Source of the DNA: Toxonevra muliebris | Taxonomy: Eukaryota > Arthropoda > Insecta > Diptera > Pallopteridae | DNA: 64,000 nucleotides | Direction of reading: 5' to 3' | NCBI GenBank assembly: GCA_963691655.1 | Contig: OY829326.1 | Location: 149,624,998 to 149,688,997, forward strand | Shown here: one piece after another, positions 24,143 to 34,319 of the stretch | How positions within the stretch are numbered: position 1 is the stretch's first letter | How the letters are laid out: each line of letters begins with the position of its first letter | Notes under the pieces: generated by a model | The model's input: the letters and a program-made list of their open reading frames with translations, nothing else | Told to the model about the DNA's origin: nothing | Databases searched by the model: none | Translations under genes and position numbers: made by a program

Positions 24143-25370
24143 TCTCCTAAAAAAAACCTTTTTGCAGTGTAACTATACTAAATTTGAAATGGCAGGATCA
24201 GTTCATAAATATCCTGCTTTTGCAGAGCTTGAAAATGGTTTTCGTCTACTTTTTTTTATCTGTTTTTAAATCTAGTTTTGGTCTTTGGATTTTCGTTCTG
24301 ATTTTTAGTTCAGTTTTGGTCTAGCCTAAATGTGGTGAAAATTTGGTTTCCTAGTGATATAATTTTTTGTTTTAGATTTTGATTTGATTTTTTGTCTGAG
24401 GTCTTGATTTGATTTTCAGTCTCAATCTTGTCCTTAAGTGGTCTAAATTTTATCCTAATTTTTGGTTTGAGTGTGAGGCTCAAGTTTGGCCTCAATATTG
24501 TCTTTTTTTTGGTCTGAATTTCAGTCTGAATTTTCGGTTTGATTTATAATCAGATTCTAGGTTTGGCGTTTGATCTGAATTTTGACCTAATTTTTGTTCC
24601 GAATTTGTTCTTCATGTGATCTTTTTAGTGAATTAAGTCTAAATTTTGCTCTGAATTTGGTCTCTTTGTAGTCTTAATGTGGTCTGAATTTTGATTTGTA
24701 TTTTTGTCTGACCTTAGTGTGAGCATTGTCTAGTTTTTGGTAAATCAGGTTTGATTTTTGGATTTAATTTTTGGTCTGAATTAGTTCGGAATTTTGATTT
24801 GAGTTTTTGGTCTAAGTTTTGATTAAATTTTTGTGTGAATTTAATTTGAATTTTGTGCTGAGTTTGGTCTGAATTTTTGTCTCTTTGTGGTTTGTGACTG
24901 AATTTTGTCTGAGTGTTCGTCTGATTTTTATTTAGATTTTGTGTGTCACTTTGATCTGAATTTTATGTATTGCACTTTGACTGTGATATTTGGTTATAAT
25001 TTTTTTCTAAATTGTGGTCTGGTACGAAAAAGGACTCTTTGTTGTCTGGTCTGAACTTGGTCTCTTTGTAGTCTGATTTTTGGATTGAATTGGGTCTGAA
25101 TTTTGTTCTGAATTTTGGTCTGAATTAAGTTTGAATTTTTGATAAAAATTTAATCTCTTTGCCTGAATTTAGGTGTGAATTTTCGTCTGCATTCGAATCT
25201 AATTTTTTGATTGATCTTTGTCTTTGGTTTAAATTTGGTGTTAGTTTAGTCTGAATTTAGTTCCGCTTTTAAAAAGAATTATTGCGCGAATTGTGATCAA
25301 GTTTTTTTTTTCAATATGATTTTGGTTTAGATTGTGTTATAGTTATTATTCTGATAAATATCCTATATAA
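24143..25370 (+). repeat. Dispersed repeat with TTTTGGTCTGAATT tandem core
   Basis: The leader (CAGTGTAAC, then GCAGGATCAGTTCATAAAT, 24170-24210) parallels the leader at 4.2 kb. It is followed by more than 1 kb of degenerate TTTTGGTCTGAATT units to about 25290. The hAT element at 21355-24134 was inserted at its left side. Confidence 0.65.
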
Positions 25371-25471
25371 TAAAAAGCCGGAATAGTGATTTAGGTAATT
25401 ACAAAATATTTGGTTATTCCAAGACACTCAGGAAGACTGGGTCTTCCATATAGGGATTATTGCTGAAGCTG

Positions 25472-26077
25472 CCCAGCGGTAAATGGAAGCACTAGAATAG
25501 CGCTAAACAAGTGCTTGATTGCAAGCACTTAAGTGCACTACAAGCACATGTGTTCCATATAAATTTTAACATTGCATGTCCTAGGAGACAAGCACTTGTT
25601 TAGTGCAGTTCTTTTAGCGCTAAACAAGCGCAAGAAAGAATGCGTTAGATAGGCACTTCCTCTCATTCATTCGCTGCTTCGTGCTTACTTTAGTTGAGAA
25701 AGAGAGGAGAGAGAAAAAATATCGAGTATCGATTCATGCATTCATAATTTTTCATTGCTACGTCATTTTATTGTATTCTTTTCTTTTGTTTGTTTTAAAC
25801 CAATATATACAAATATATATATTTTATAAAACAATTGCAAAAAAGAAATAAAAAAAACACCCACACTTTAAGTGAAATTTCACAACCACTTTACTTCGCT
25901 GTTGCGTTAAAACTAACTCGCTTTGTTTCTCGCTCAGTCAATATTTCGTAGCGTCTCGCTGAACGATACTCGTTTTTATTACTCAATAGAAAAATAAATT
26001 TGTTGTTCGCATGGTTGCTTTGCAATTTCCGGTTGAAATGGTGCAACTTGCAAGCACTTGTCTGAAAAACCGCTGGG
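25472..26077. mobile_element. TIR element with AAGCACTTG subterminal repeats
   Basis: The ends are CCCAGCGGT (25472-25480) and its complement (26069-26077). Next to the left end, GCGCTAAACAAGTGCTTG, AAGCACTTAAGTGC and AAGCACTTGTTTAGTGC form nested inverted repeats through 25640. GCAAGCACTTG recurs near the right end. The flanks TGAAGCTG and TGTAGCAA may be a decayed 8-bp duplication, which would suggest hAT, but this is weak. No transposase is present. Confidence 0.6.
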
Positions 26078-26085
26078 TGTAGCAA

Positions 26086-27756
26086 CGAAAAATAACAGGA
26101 AACTAACTTTTCTTCGATACGAGTATCTGTCTCTTATTAACACACGAAAAATTGTATTTAAATAGTTTTGTCTTAGATAGTTTAATATTTCTAACTGATA
26201 TTCAGATTACGTGCCTAATCAGTGTATAGAAAATCACTCAACTTTCCACTTTTTAACCTTAGTGGGCGAGAAAACATTGTGACCTAATATAAGTGTAAGT
26301 TTCTGCCTTTTTTGTGAGCCGAAAAATTAATGGATGAAAGAATTTGCGAAGTGAAATTATAAAAACATGAAGAAAAGAGTTTATTAACACCGTGTGGGAT
26401 CCTCGCTCTATGCGTCTCTAGTACCTACTTTGGGAAACAGGCGAAAGCTAATCTGGCATTAAATTTAACAAAAGCCAGATACGTTGCACTAAGTGATCAA
26501 TCCAGAACTCTCTTGAAGAGGTATTATAAATCCCAGCTACTGGCAAAACATGCTTATAATTTGCTCCTGACTTCACACAAATTTAATACTACAGCACTAG
26601 TATAACAAATTCCATTGAAATAAAATTTTTAAAATAACTCACACTCACAGCGCTCGCAAATTCCAAGAATCCGTTCTAATAGTTAAGTTTTTAGCAAAAC
26701 TCAATGAATATCAAATATTTACAGATGCCATCAATCTTCAAGTCATCAAATTCAACCGGACATAGGTGTTCATTTTAACAAATTTTACTTATGCAATAAA
26801 TTTACTGATTGATGGACAAAAAGTTGAAGGACCTACTTTTTATTTTCAATACCTATCAAAAAACAAAAACAATAGCAACAGACGCCAATATCGAGCTGCC
26901 TTTAATTAATGAAAACTAGGTGGTGTCGTATTACCTTCACACCTTTCAGAAAGAGAGAAGGAATAAAGAACAGCACCAATGAACCGCAAAGTACAGATAT
27001 GAAATGAAGGAACAAACTGTGGCTATGTAGAATATTCACAACATGCCAATCTAATCCTATTAGTGCCAATTTTAAGCAGATTTACGCTTACTGGCAAAGT
27101 ATAAATATATTCCATTCCAATTAAATACTAAAAAAAAAAAGTTTATAAAATGTGCAGAGTGGCGAGTCGAGTGAGTCTCTTAAAAAACCATTAATCACTC
27201 GCTTAACTATGTTTTAAAATGTAAAAAAAACGAGAAAAATTTAAACGTAGGTTTTTTAAAGGATATTTTTTCTTTTGCTGAAGGTGTAGTGCTAACAGTG
27301 GGGCAGCAAGCTTCAGTTTAATGCCAAATTATTGCAACAAAGAGAAAAAAAGGTGCGAACAACTTCACACATTTATTTATTTTTTTTTTTTTTTTTGTTT
27401 CTGTATTTCTATGAATTTCATTCACATGTGTTTTCAACAAGAAAATGAAAAAAGGTGTTCAAAAAGGTGCCAAAACATAATTTATTTTGTGCAGTAAATT
27501 TTTAGGCACGCAATGTCCACCGCATGCTATGGCGCCTAAATATGTGCTATGTATACTGAGAGATATATGTATTTAAAAAGATATATGCATGTATGTATAC
27601 ATAATATGCTCATGTTCATTGAGACACACCCACGATTTTTTGTTGTTGTTGTTGTTTGATGGTGTTTTGTAGCAGCAATTATGAGTGTGTAAAATATTTA
27701 TGAATTACTGGAAATTGGATGTAATTATTAGTTGCAAATTGTTGGTGGACAAATGA
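26086..27756. other. Intergenic stretch, no gene seen
   Basis: No convincing open frame. There is poly(T) near 27379-27397 and a GT/TG-rich stretch near 27640. Nothing else noted. Confidence 0.5.
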
Positions 27757-27759
27757 GAC

Positions 27760-27978
27760 GCTAAGAAGAAAAGTGGTATACGTAACGTATAAGTTCAGAA
27801 AAAAGTGAAATAATTTTACTTAAGAGCAAAAGCAAAACGAAATATGTTCAGAGCAAAAGTGTAACGAAATAAGTTCAGAGCGAAAACGGAATAAAAAACT
27901 ATGCTGTTCTTACTCTGAAAGAATTGTTATACCATTTTGGTTTTTACTTTTATGGCGTTTCATTTTCACTCTAAACCG
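27760..27978 (-). repeat. Copy of the AAGTG/CGCTCTGAACATATTTCG repeat family
   Basis: Closely matches the reverse complement of 41740-41950: AAAAGTGGTATA, then units like GTTCAGAGCAAAAGTG..ACGAAATA, then ATAAAAAACTATGCTGTTCT. Only the part up to the ACTCTAAACCG motif is present, so this copy is truncated. Confidence 0.7.
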
Positions 27979-28560
27979 CAATCGTTTAGATTTTTCTGAT
28001 CCTTACATTTTAAATTATTGTAGATTACTTTCTTACGCCCGCTCTTAGAGTATGCTCCCTTTTATTTGGAGACCATATCATGTTTATAATATAAATCACC
28101 TTGAAAGCATTCAATCCTGAACCTTGAATTTATCGGAAAACTCCTTTTCGGCTATTAAATTTATAAATTGTGCAGAGTAGAAGATCAATTCTTCGTCATT
28201 CATTTTCGATTTTATCTACAGTGCTATTTCTCTCCTAGAGCGGGTTAATTTCAAACCGCTAGAGATCTAAGACATTTCGATTGGATATATGCCGCTATAG
28301 AACAAATAAACGCATATTTTGTTAGACCGTTAGATGAATTGAACTGTATCTGAAATTCTGCAGATATTGAGTTGCAGGATGATAACCTCAATTTTAACCC
28401 ATTAAGGACGAGCGGATCAAGAAAGTAACTTGAGAAAAAAATTGTTTTTGAATCTGGCTCAGAAACTGCTTAGTGTCAAGATGCCATATGGCACCACTAT
28501 GCATTACTGGTATGTGTTGCAAATAAAACTCAACACTTTTTAAGATAATATTTATTTTTA
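27979..28560. other. Intergenic stretch downstream of the small secreted-protein gene
   Basis: No gene seen. It contains TTAACCCATTAAGGACGAGCGG near 28395, which resembles one end of a piggyBac-like repeat, but I found no matching right end. Confidence 0.45.
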
Positions 28561-28577
28561 AGCTCTAATATAACTTA

Positions 28578-28583
28578 TTTATT
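28578..28583 (-). terminator. Polyadenylation signal candidate
   Basis: AATAAA on the minus strand, about 68 bases past the stop codon of the secreted-protein gene; a distance typical for a short 3' UTR. Confidence 0.5.
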
Positions 28584-28650
28584 GAAATATTCCTTTTACC
28601 ATTTCCATTTAAAATTAGGTAATTATTTGACCAATTGGGCGAGAAGTAAT

Positions 28651-29032
28651 TTAATGGATGCGTGGTTTCTTGAAAAGAAGTTTGATTATATGCCCCCCAA
28701 GTTGTTGAACGTCTTTTCTTAAAGCGCTGTCTGGTATTTCCGACCCAATTAAGTTGATGATTTTTTGTAGCCCAGAACATATTGATTTTTGAAAATCTTC
28801 ATGAGTTAAATCACGCGAAACCTCCGCTAAAGCCTGGATTAAAAAATTTTACCAAATGATATTATACCAAGGATTTGCAAAATTTTAAATTACATATACA
28901 TACCTTTACTACTAGTTTTAAAAGAGATTCAGTTTGACTCGGTTCTTTGTGGGCCAATTCAGTACTGCGACAATATTGCAACACCGATATCAAAACTAAT
29001 AATAAAAATAAATTTATTCTCAAAATATTCAT
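28651..29032 (-). CDS. Small secreted protein of unknown function, two exons
   Basis: I do not recognise the family. Exon 1 (29032 down to 28904) starts at an ATG and encodes 43 residues. The first 22 or so form a clear signal peptide: MNILRIN, then a LFLLLVLISVL core, then QYC. The exon ends AAG before a GTATGT donor. A 70-base intron (28903-28834) ends TTTTTTAATCCAG. Exon 2 (28833-28651) continues in phase 0 for 60 codons to TAA. The total is 103 residues, about 80 after signal cleavage. The mature part is helix-prone, has a single Cys (SICSG) and a basic tail (KLLFKKPRIH). A TATA-like motif and an AATAAA lie at suitable distances. The unbroken frame across a consensus intron argues for a real gene. 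A secreted peptide (immune, seminal or salivary) is a guess. The promoter and exon 1 are duplicated near 33.4 kb. Confidence 0.7.
28834..28903 (-). other. Intron of the small secreted-protein gene
   Basis: GTATGT donor directly after AAG, and a T-rich tract before CAG. Its 70-base length and phase 0 are ordinary for small fly introns. Translation without splicing leaves the conserved reading pattern. Confidence 0.65.
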
Positions 29033-29480
29033 TTTTCTTTCACGGTTTTATTTGTTTAGCTGAATACCAATTGCATTTCAACTAAGCTATTTATTGGAAG
29101 AATTTTGATATTATATAATACGTGCCTAATGCGAAATTGATGCATTTGATTCCCTGCGATTCGTCGATTATGGGTGAAATTTCACGCTGACTGGCGTGCA
29201 AGTTTATACCTATATACAACCTAAAACCGAATGTTTGTTTGTGTGTGCATCTATACTATCAAAACTTAAAACTTGCACGATGAAGAAATCAGACACGCCA
29301 TAGAGGTTATGCAAGATATTTTGGACAAATGGGAGTAGCACCTCTCAAGCAATGCTTGATATCTGGGTAGCCATAGAAAAGAAACAGAATAGCATTTTGC
29401 GTTTGAGAGCGAGATGTCAGCAGTTGTTTTTGGGCTGGTTTTGGTTATTTTTTTATAAATGGGAGTGGCACCCCCTCTAG
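29033..29480 (-). repeat. Promoter-side flank duplicated at 33422-33790
   Basis: Motifs shared in the same order with 33422-33790 include GATGCATTTGA, GATTCGTCGATT, GGGTGAAATTTCACGCTGACTGGCGTGCAA, and CAATGCTTGATATCTGGGTAGCC. With exon 1 and part of the intron this forms a direct segmental duplication of about 0.6 kb spaced by roughly 4.4 kb. The palindromic GTGAAATTTCAC is kept in both copies. Confidence 0.7.
29111..29120 (-). promoter_or_regulatory. TATA-like element of the secreted-protein gene
   Basis: TTATATAATA on the plus strand reads TATTATATAA on the minus, about 80 bases before the ATG. The same motif is kept in the duplicated promoter near 33498. The start site would be expected near 29083. 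Confidence 0.45.
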
Positions 29481-29763
29481 TTTTGAGATAATCGCTGAAC
29501 CAAATCGTTGGAGATAAATATAAATAAAACGCACCAGTTTCGGTTTTAAAATTATGAATGAATCACACGAGATGTGAATTTTATTGAAATGAGTTTTATG
29601 TTATTCTAGCTGGAGTTGCTTGTGACCTACCGGTTTCCAATATTTTAGGAGCACGAGTTGCTCGATAATTGGCATAGAATGTTCTGAAGCCATAGAAATT
29701 TATACCGTATGGCAACTGGTATAAATTCCTATGGGTCAAGGAAATCCATTACAAAGTGTAAAT

Positions 29764-30430
29764 ATGTACAGAGTGTACATTAGATGGGTTATTTTGCTAA
29801 AGTATTTCAGATCTTCCTTGCGACAGCAGAATATGAAAATAGGGTGCTAAAAGCCAAACAAAATGAAAAAAAAAATTTTAAATTTGCGAAAACTGATTGC
29901 GCTACTCTGAAAAGCGTGATTTAAAAGTATGTTTTACAATGGGTTTGGGATCTTGTATGGAATAAATATTTATTTTGCACATAAAAGAATTTCAGATATC
30001 TACTCCTATTTAAAATAGGCCGCTTAAGCGAATGGCGTACCCAGTTTTTTGATACAGCTGAACAGAAAGCCACCCGTAGCGCTTAAAATGGTCATTTGGC
30101 ACTTTTTTTTTCTAATTTTCATGTCAAGTTCACCTTTGCAAATGTCGACAAAAAATTGCAAAAACAAAGCAGGCGTTGAAAAAATTGCCTTAAATTAATG
30201 AAAGTTACCAATTAAGAAGTAACTACTAACTTTTAACATTTTCTCCATACTAAATCGTAGGTGTCCCCCGTATAACACGATAGTTTGGTTACAAAAAAAC
30301 ATCGTGTTGTGAGAATTCGTGTTATACGGAAGAAGGAAGTAGTATAAAAAGCGGAGTTAGGCTCCAAGAATTTAAAAATCTGCCGTGTTATATACGGGAC
30401 AAGCAAGTAGTCCAAAAATAGGGTTATGTC
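29764..30430 (+). repeat. Left arm of a long inverted repeat
   Basis: Matches, inverted, 32060-32800: TTGCTAAAGTATTTCAGATCTTCC, then GGGTTTGGGATCTTGTATGGAA, GCCGCTTAAGCGAATGGCGTACCC and an ATGTC..AAAAAATTGC..AAAGCAGG stretch. The inner part has several CGTGTTATACGGG-like words. Divergence is moderate by eye. Confidence 0.7.
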
Positions 30431-31082
30431 CCAAGAGTTTAAAAAACAACTTTTTGGGATAAGTGCTCGTTCGAGCTGTCACATTCAGGGACATTCATTT
30501 GGTTCATGTATATTTTAACTTTTTGTACAGTTTGATACATTTTCTCCCTTTTATAAGTAAATTAAAGTTTTTATTTTTGCTTGTAAAAAGTAAAAAAAAA
30601 AAAACAATGGATGCGTGCAAGGCACGCAAGATATTTGATGTGTAAACAGTTAAACCAACTGAATGCCATAAACATAAGCTCACATATGTATAGCCATTTA
30701 TAGGGATTCGATGTATAATCTATATGCTTAGGTAAATAATTCAAATTAGAAGAATTCTTTTATAAAGTCAAAAATTTATTAGATATCATTATCTTTTATA
30801 TATATGTAATAGCCCAATCCACTATAAATTGCAAATGGCCTTGCATCAATGCAAATTTTTGTTCCATATCGCATGTATTTGTTGTTGTGATAGCAGAAAT
30901 ATTTTGCATTTGCACCAAATCGTGAATGGGGCTGATATGTTGTAGTTGAATTTTTCTTTTACTCAATGCATCGGGCACGATATGCTCGCATATACGCAAC
31001 TGCAATTGCATCTTTTTTTCCGCGCTTTAAGTTTTTCTTCCTGTCGATTTGAAATTTTATTAGACGTGCAAATTTTACATAA

Positions 31083-31158
31083 CGTCGCCTGAGAATTGAT
31101 TTGGCGTATAGGTATATGAATTTGTACACACATACGCCAAATCAATTCTCAGGCGACG
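31083..31158. repeat. Perfect 27-bp inverted repeat with 22-base loop
   Basis: Arms at 31083-31109 and 31132-31158 are exact complements (starting CGTCGCCTGAGAATTG). The absence of any mismatch in an otherwise decayed neighbourhood stands out. It is too perfect for a typical pre-miRNA and more like a recent inverted duplication. Confidence 0.85.
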
Positions 31159-31179
31159 ATAAGTGCTTTCCGCATTTAA

Positions 31180-31384
31180 CCTTGGAAAGGCAACAGGGGT
31201 GACCAGTCACCCCACTACTTTTTAAAAGCACCGCAAAGAGATTTGCCTTAACTGCATTTAATAAAAATAAGAAACAATGTATTTTCTTTGAAGTAAATAA
31301 GTGATTTTATAATAAATAAGTTTGATTTTTTCTGTTTAACATTTTTGCTATTTACATAGATAAAAAAGTGTTGCCTTTCTAAGG
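31180..31384. mobile_element. piggyBac-like MITE, 205 bp, TTAA duplication
   Basis: TTAA at 31176-31179 and 31385-31388 bracket inverted termini CCTTGGAAAGGCAACA and CCTTAGAAAGGCAACA (15 of 16). Just inside the left end is the palindrome GGGGTGACCAGTCACCCC. The termini resemble piggyBac ends in their CC(C/T)T..GAAAG pattern. Confidence 0.78.
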
Positions 31385-32059
31385 TTAATGTACAAAGCAA
31401 AATTTTTATAATGCCGTGGTTTGCTATCATTATTACTACATTTTGTTTATACATTTATTGAAACCTAGATTCTTTATTATTATCATTTTGTATTGTTTTT
31501 ATATTTTAAAAAATATTTAATTTTAATTCAATCTAACAAACCGAATGCAAAACCTATTAAACGCCTGTTTGCTACGGCGACCTATCTGCTTGTATGGTAT
31601 AGTCGATCTCCACACGTTTAACACCAACAAATAATTCTGCCACGAATAAATGTACACACACATTTTGTTTTCGTATGTACATGTGTGAGTAAATTGATCG
31701 AAACATAAATAAACAAACTCCGCTCGTATTTTAATTTCTCCCTCTCTTTTTATCTTTTCTTTGTTGGTTAGAGTAGCACAGTCATGCCGCGCAGTAGTGT
31801 GAGCGAGAGAGGAACTGGACGTTACAGTTATCTTACATCTTACGATACAGTTATTCTTGCATTTTACACATTTGAAATTTTGCCCATACCGTGAGCAAAA
31901 ATGTTTACACATCAAAAATTAATATTTAACAAGCAAAAATGATAATGAAGTTTGAACACATAGTGAAGTGGAATTTGACAAATTTAACAAATAAAAATTA
32001 GAGTTATAGCTAAATAGCTTATTAACAAATTCAAAAAGCGATTTGAATTTCTAAATTAT

Positions 32060-32800
32060 TTTCACTAATCGTGTTATAAGAGGAATTCAGCTATTCACAA
32101 ATCGTGTTGGAGCGAAATCGTGCTCTACGAGTGCCGTGTTGTACGTGGGAAACCTGTACATAATATAATAATGCAATTGACAGACGAAAATAAAGATTAC
32201 AAATTTCCACGATAAGAAAATTTTTTCGACTCCTGCTTTGTTTTTTTGTGCAATTTTTTGACGACATTTGTCAAAGGTAAACTTGATTGTACTCGACATG
32301 GATTCACTAAAAGTTAATTTACTAGTTTAAATATAACCCGATTTCAAAAATTTTCTTTTTAATAAACTAAATTGAATTACCTACAGTCCTACGTACTTTA
32401 ATTTTAAAAAAATTACCGCTATCTTCAAAGTCCTAACGTGTGAATTTAAAAATTCGTAAAAAAAAATTACTAAATGGTCAATTTAGACGCTAGGGATGGC
32501 TTTCAGTTGTTCAGTTGTATCAAAAAACTGGGTACGCCATTCGCTTAAGCGGCCTATTTTAAATAGGAGTAGATATCTGGAATTCTTTTATGTGCAAAAT
32601 AAATATTTTTTCCATACAAGATCCCAAACCCATTATAAAACATCCTTTTAAATCACGCTTTTCGGAGTAGCGCAACCAGTTTTTGTTTGGTTTTAAGCAC
32701 CTTCTTTTCATATTTTGCTGTCGCAAGGAAGATCTGAAATACTTTAGCAAAATGTATGGAGCAAATAAGCCATCTAGTGTACATATATGTATATAACGTA
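32060..32800 (-). repeat. Right arm of a long inverted repeat
   Basis: Inverted partner of 29764-30430. The arm carries a 70-codon minus-strand frame from ATG 32299. Its start resembles a shorter, frame-disrupted plus-strand version at about 30120, so a small coding segment may once have been part of both arms. Confidence 0.7.
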
Positions 32801-32996
32801 TTATACCAAACTAAATACCCGAGTGGTATTTACAAACAAAAGAGAAAAAGAGATATAGTAACAGTTCATTATAATACAATTGTAAATAGTTTAATATATC
32901 GTTTGCGAGATGATGATACGGGGGATGGTGATAATGATGATTCGTGACGGGAGCACGAATCTAACCACATCAGAGACTGCTTAAGGGGATCTTAAA

Positions 32997-33220
32997 CAAT
33001 CGCATTTCAAACATTATAATTGTGTGATGTTTCATGAGGTGGTAAATGTTTTTGGCTAAATAGCGTTTAAGCGGTAAGAAAAGGAAGTTTCGTAGTGTTC
33101 TATTGAAAAGAGCTGTTAAAAATACATTCGATTCAATAATAACCTGAAAATTTTCGTTTTGGAAGCTATGACACTTCTATTCTTATGTTATCACAGCAAG
33201 GTAGGGAATTCAATTGTGTA
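32997..33220 (+). repeat. Direct repeat, copy 1 of 2
   Basis: Shares GCATTTCAAACATT, TGTGTGATGTTT, TTTTTG.CTAAATAGCGTTTAA and AATAACCTGAAAATTTTC with 33905-34145 in order, with roughly four fifths of bases the same by eye. Confidence 0.7.
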
Positions 33221-33292
33221 TGTGAGGTCGGGATACCAAATGATATTGCACCAAAGATTTACAATTTTTAATTTATATATATATGTGCATAC

Positions 33293-33421
33293 CTTTAAGA
33301 ATGGTTTTAAAAATAATTGATCTTGGCCTGGTTAATTTTGGCCCAATTCAGCAATGCGACAATATTGCAACACCGATATCAAAACTAATAATAAAAATAA
33401 ATTTATTCTCAAAATATTCAT
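33293..33421 (-). pseudogene. Duplicated first exon of the secreted-protein gene, with a stop
   Basis: Exactly the same length (129 bases) as exon 1 at 28904-29032, with the same ATG and the same first 22 codons (MNILRIN..LQYCR). Codon 30 is TAA where the intact copy has GAA. A GTATGC donor remains. Similarity to the intact gene ends in the intron at about 33234, and no exon 2 follows. This is a dead partial duplicate, unless exon 1 is used with an unseen downstream exon, which the stop makes unlikely. Confidence 0.75.
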
Positions 33422-33790
33422 CTTTCTTTTACAGTTTTGATTGTTTAACTGAATACCAATTGCATTTCAGCTCGGTCTTTTATTGTAAGAATTTTGATGT
33501 TATATAATACGTGCATAATGCGAAATTGATGCATTTGAATCGCTGTGATTCGTCGATTTTATGGGTGAAATTTCACGCTGACTGGCGTGCAAATCTATGT
33601 TTGTTTGTATATGCGGCTATACTATCTAAACTTAAAACTTGCACACGTGCGAAACTTGCACGATTGAGAAATCGGACACGTCATAGAGGTTTTGGATAAA
33701 TGGGAGTAACACCTCTCAAACAATGCTTGATATCTGGGTAGCCATAACATTTTGCGTCGGAGAGCGAGATGTCAGTGGTTGTTACTGGTA
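33422..33790 (-). repeat. Duplicated promoter-side flank of the secreted-protein gene
   Basis: Partner of 29033-29480. The TATATAAT motif near 33498 and the GTGAAATTTCAC palindrome are retained. Confidence 0.7.
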
Positions 33791-33904
33791 AATGGGCGTG
33801 GTACCCCTTCTCCCTCCTTACCCCCTCTATACAAAGGAAATACTTGGAACGACATATCGCACCATGAGAATAAAAGTGTCATAACTTGCAAAACATAGTT
33901 TTGA

Positions 33905-34145
33905 GATAATCGCATTTCAAACATTGTAATAGTGTGATGTTTAATGGGTGGTAAAATGTTTTTGACTAAATAGCGTTTAAATGGTAAGAGATGAAAGTTT
34001 CGGCAGTGTACTATTGAAAAGATCTGTTAAAAATACATTAGGTTCAATCATAACCTGAAAATTTTCATTTTGGAAGTTATGACATTTATATTCTTATGTT
34101 GCGATTTCAAAGCAAGGCACGCAATTAAATTGTGTATCTAAGGGC
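33905..34145 (+). repeat. Direct repeat, copy 2 of 2
   Basis: Partner of 32997-33220. The two copies bracket the duplicated exon and its promoter flank. Confidence 0.7.
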
Positions 34146-34319
34146 GGGATGTTAGTGGTAGAATATGGATATGCTTTAAACATTGAGTAGAAAAAAGCTT
34201 ACATCATCGTCATCAACATCTTCAGCGTCAACATATCTCGATATCGATTTGGATATTGCGTTTATATATTAATTCTCGCGTGAATTGAATGTATTTTGCT
34301 GACATGTGAAAGATATGAA

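Larger units (their letters stand above)
30431..32059. other. Centre of the long inverted repeat structure
   Basis: Holds a perfect 27-bp hairpin, a piggyBac-like MITE and two minus-strand frames of uncertain meaning. One spans 31145-30796 with a likely frameshift in an A-run near 31018 (motifs LCKICTSNK and EEKLKARKK). The other runs from ATG 31912 to 31523 (about 129 residues, Cys-rich start CKHFCSRYGQNFKCVKC). Neither resembles a family I know. They may be remnants of a protein of the surrounding element. Confidence 0.4.

Noticed and set aside
28395..28416. TTAACCCATTAAGGACGAGCGG as a piggyBac-like end
   Set aside because: No matching inverted end with TTAA was found within a plausible distance.
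31523..31912. 129-codon minus-strand frame with a Cys-rich start
   Set aside because: It lies in the centre of a repeat structure and has no recognisable family; mentioned there but not called as a gene.
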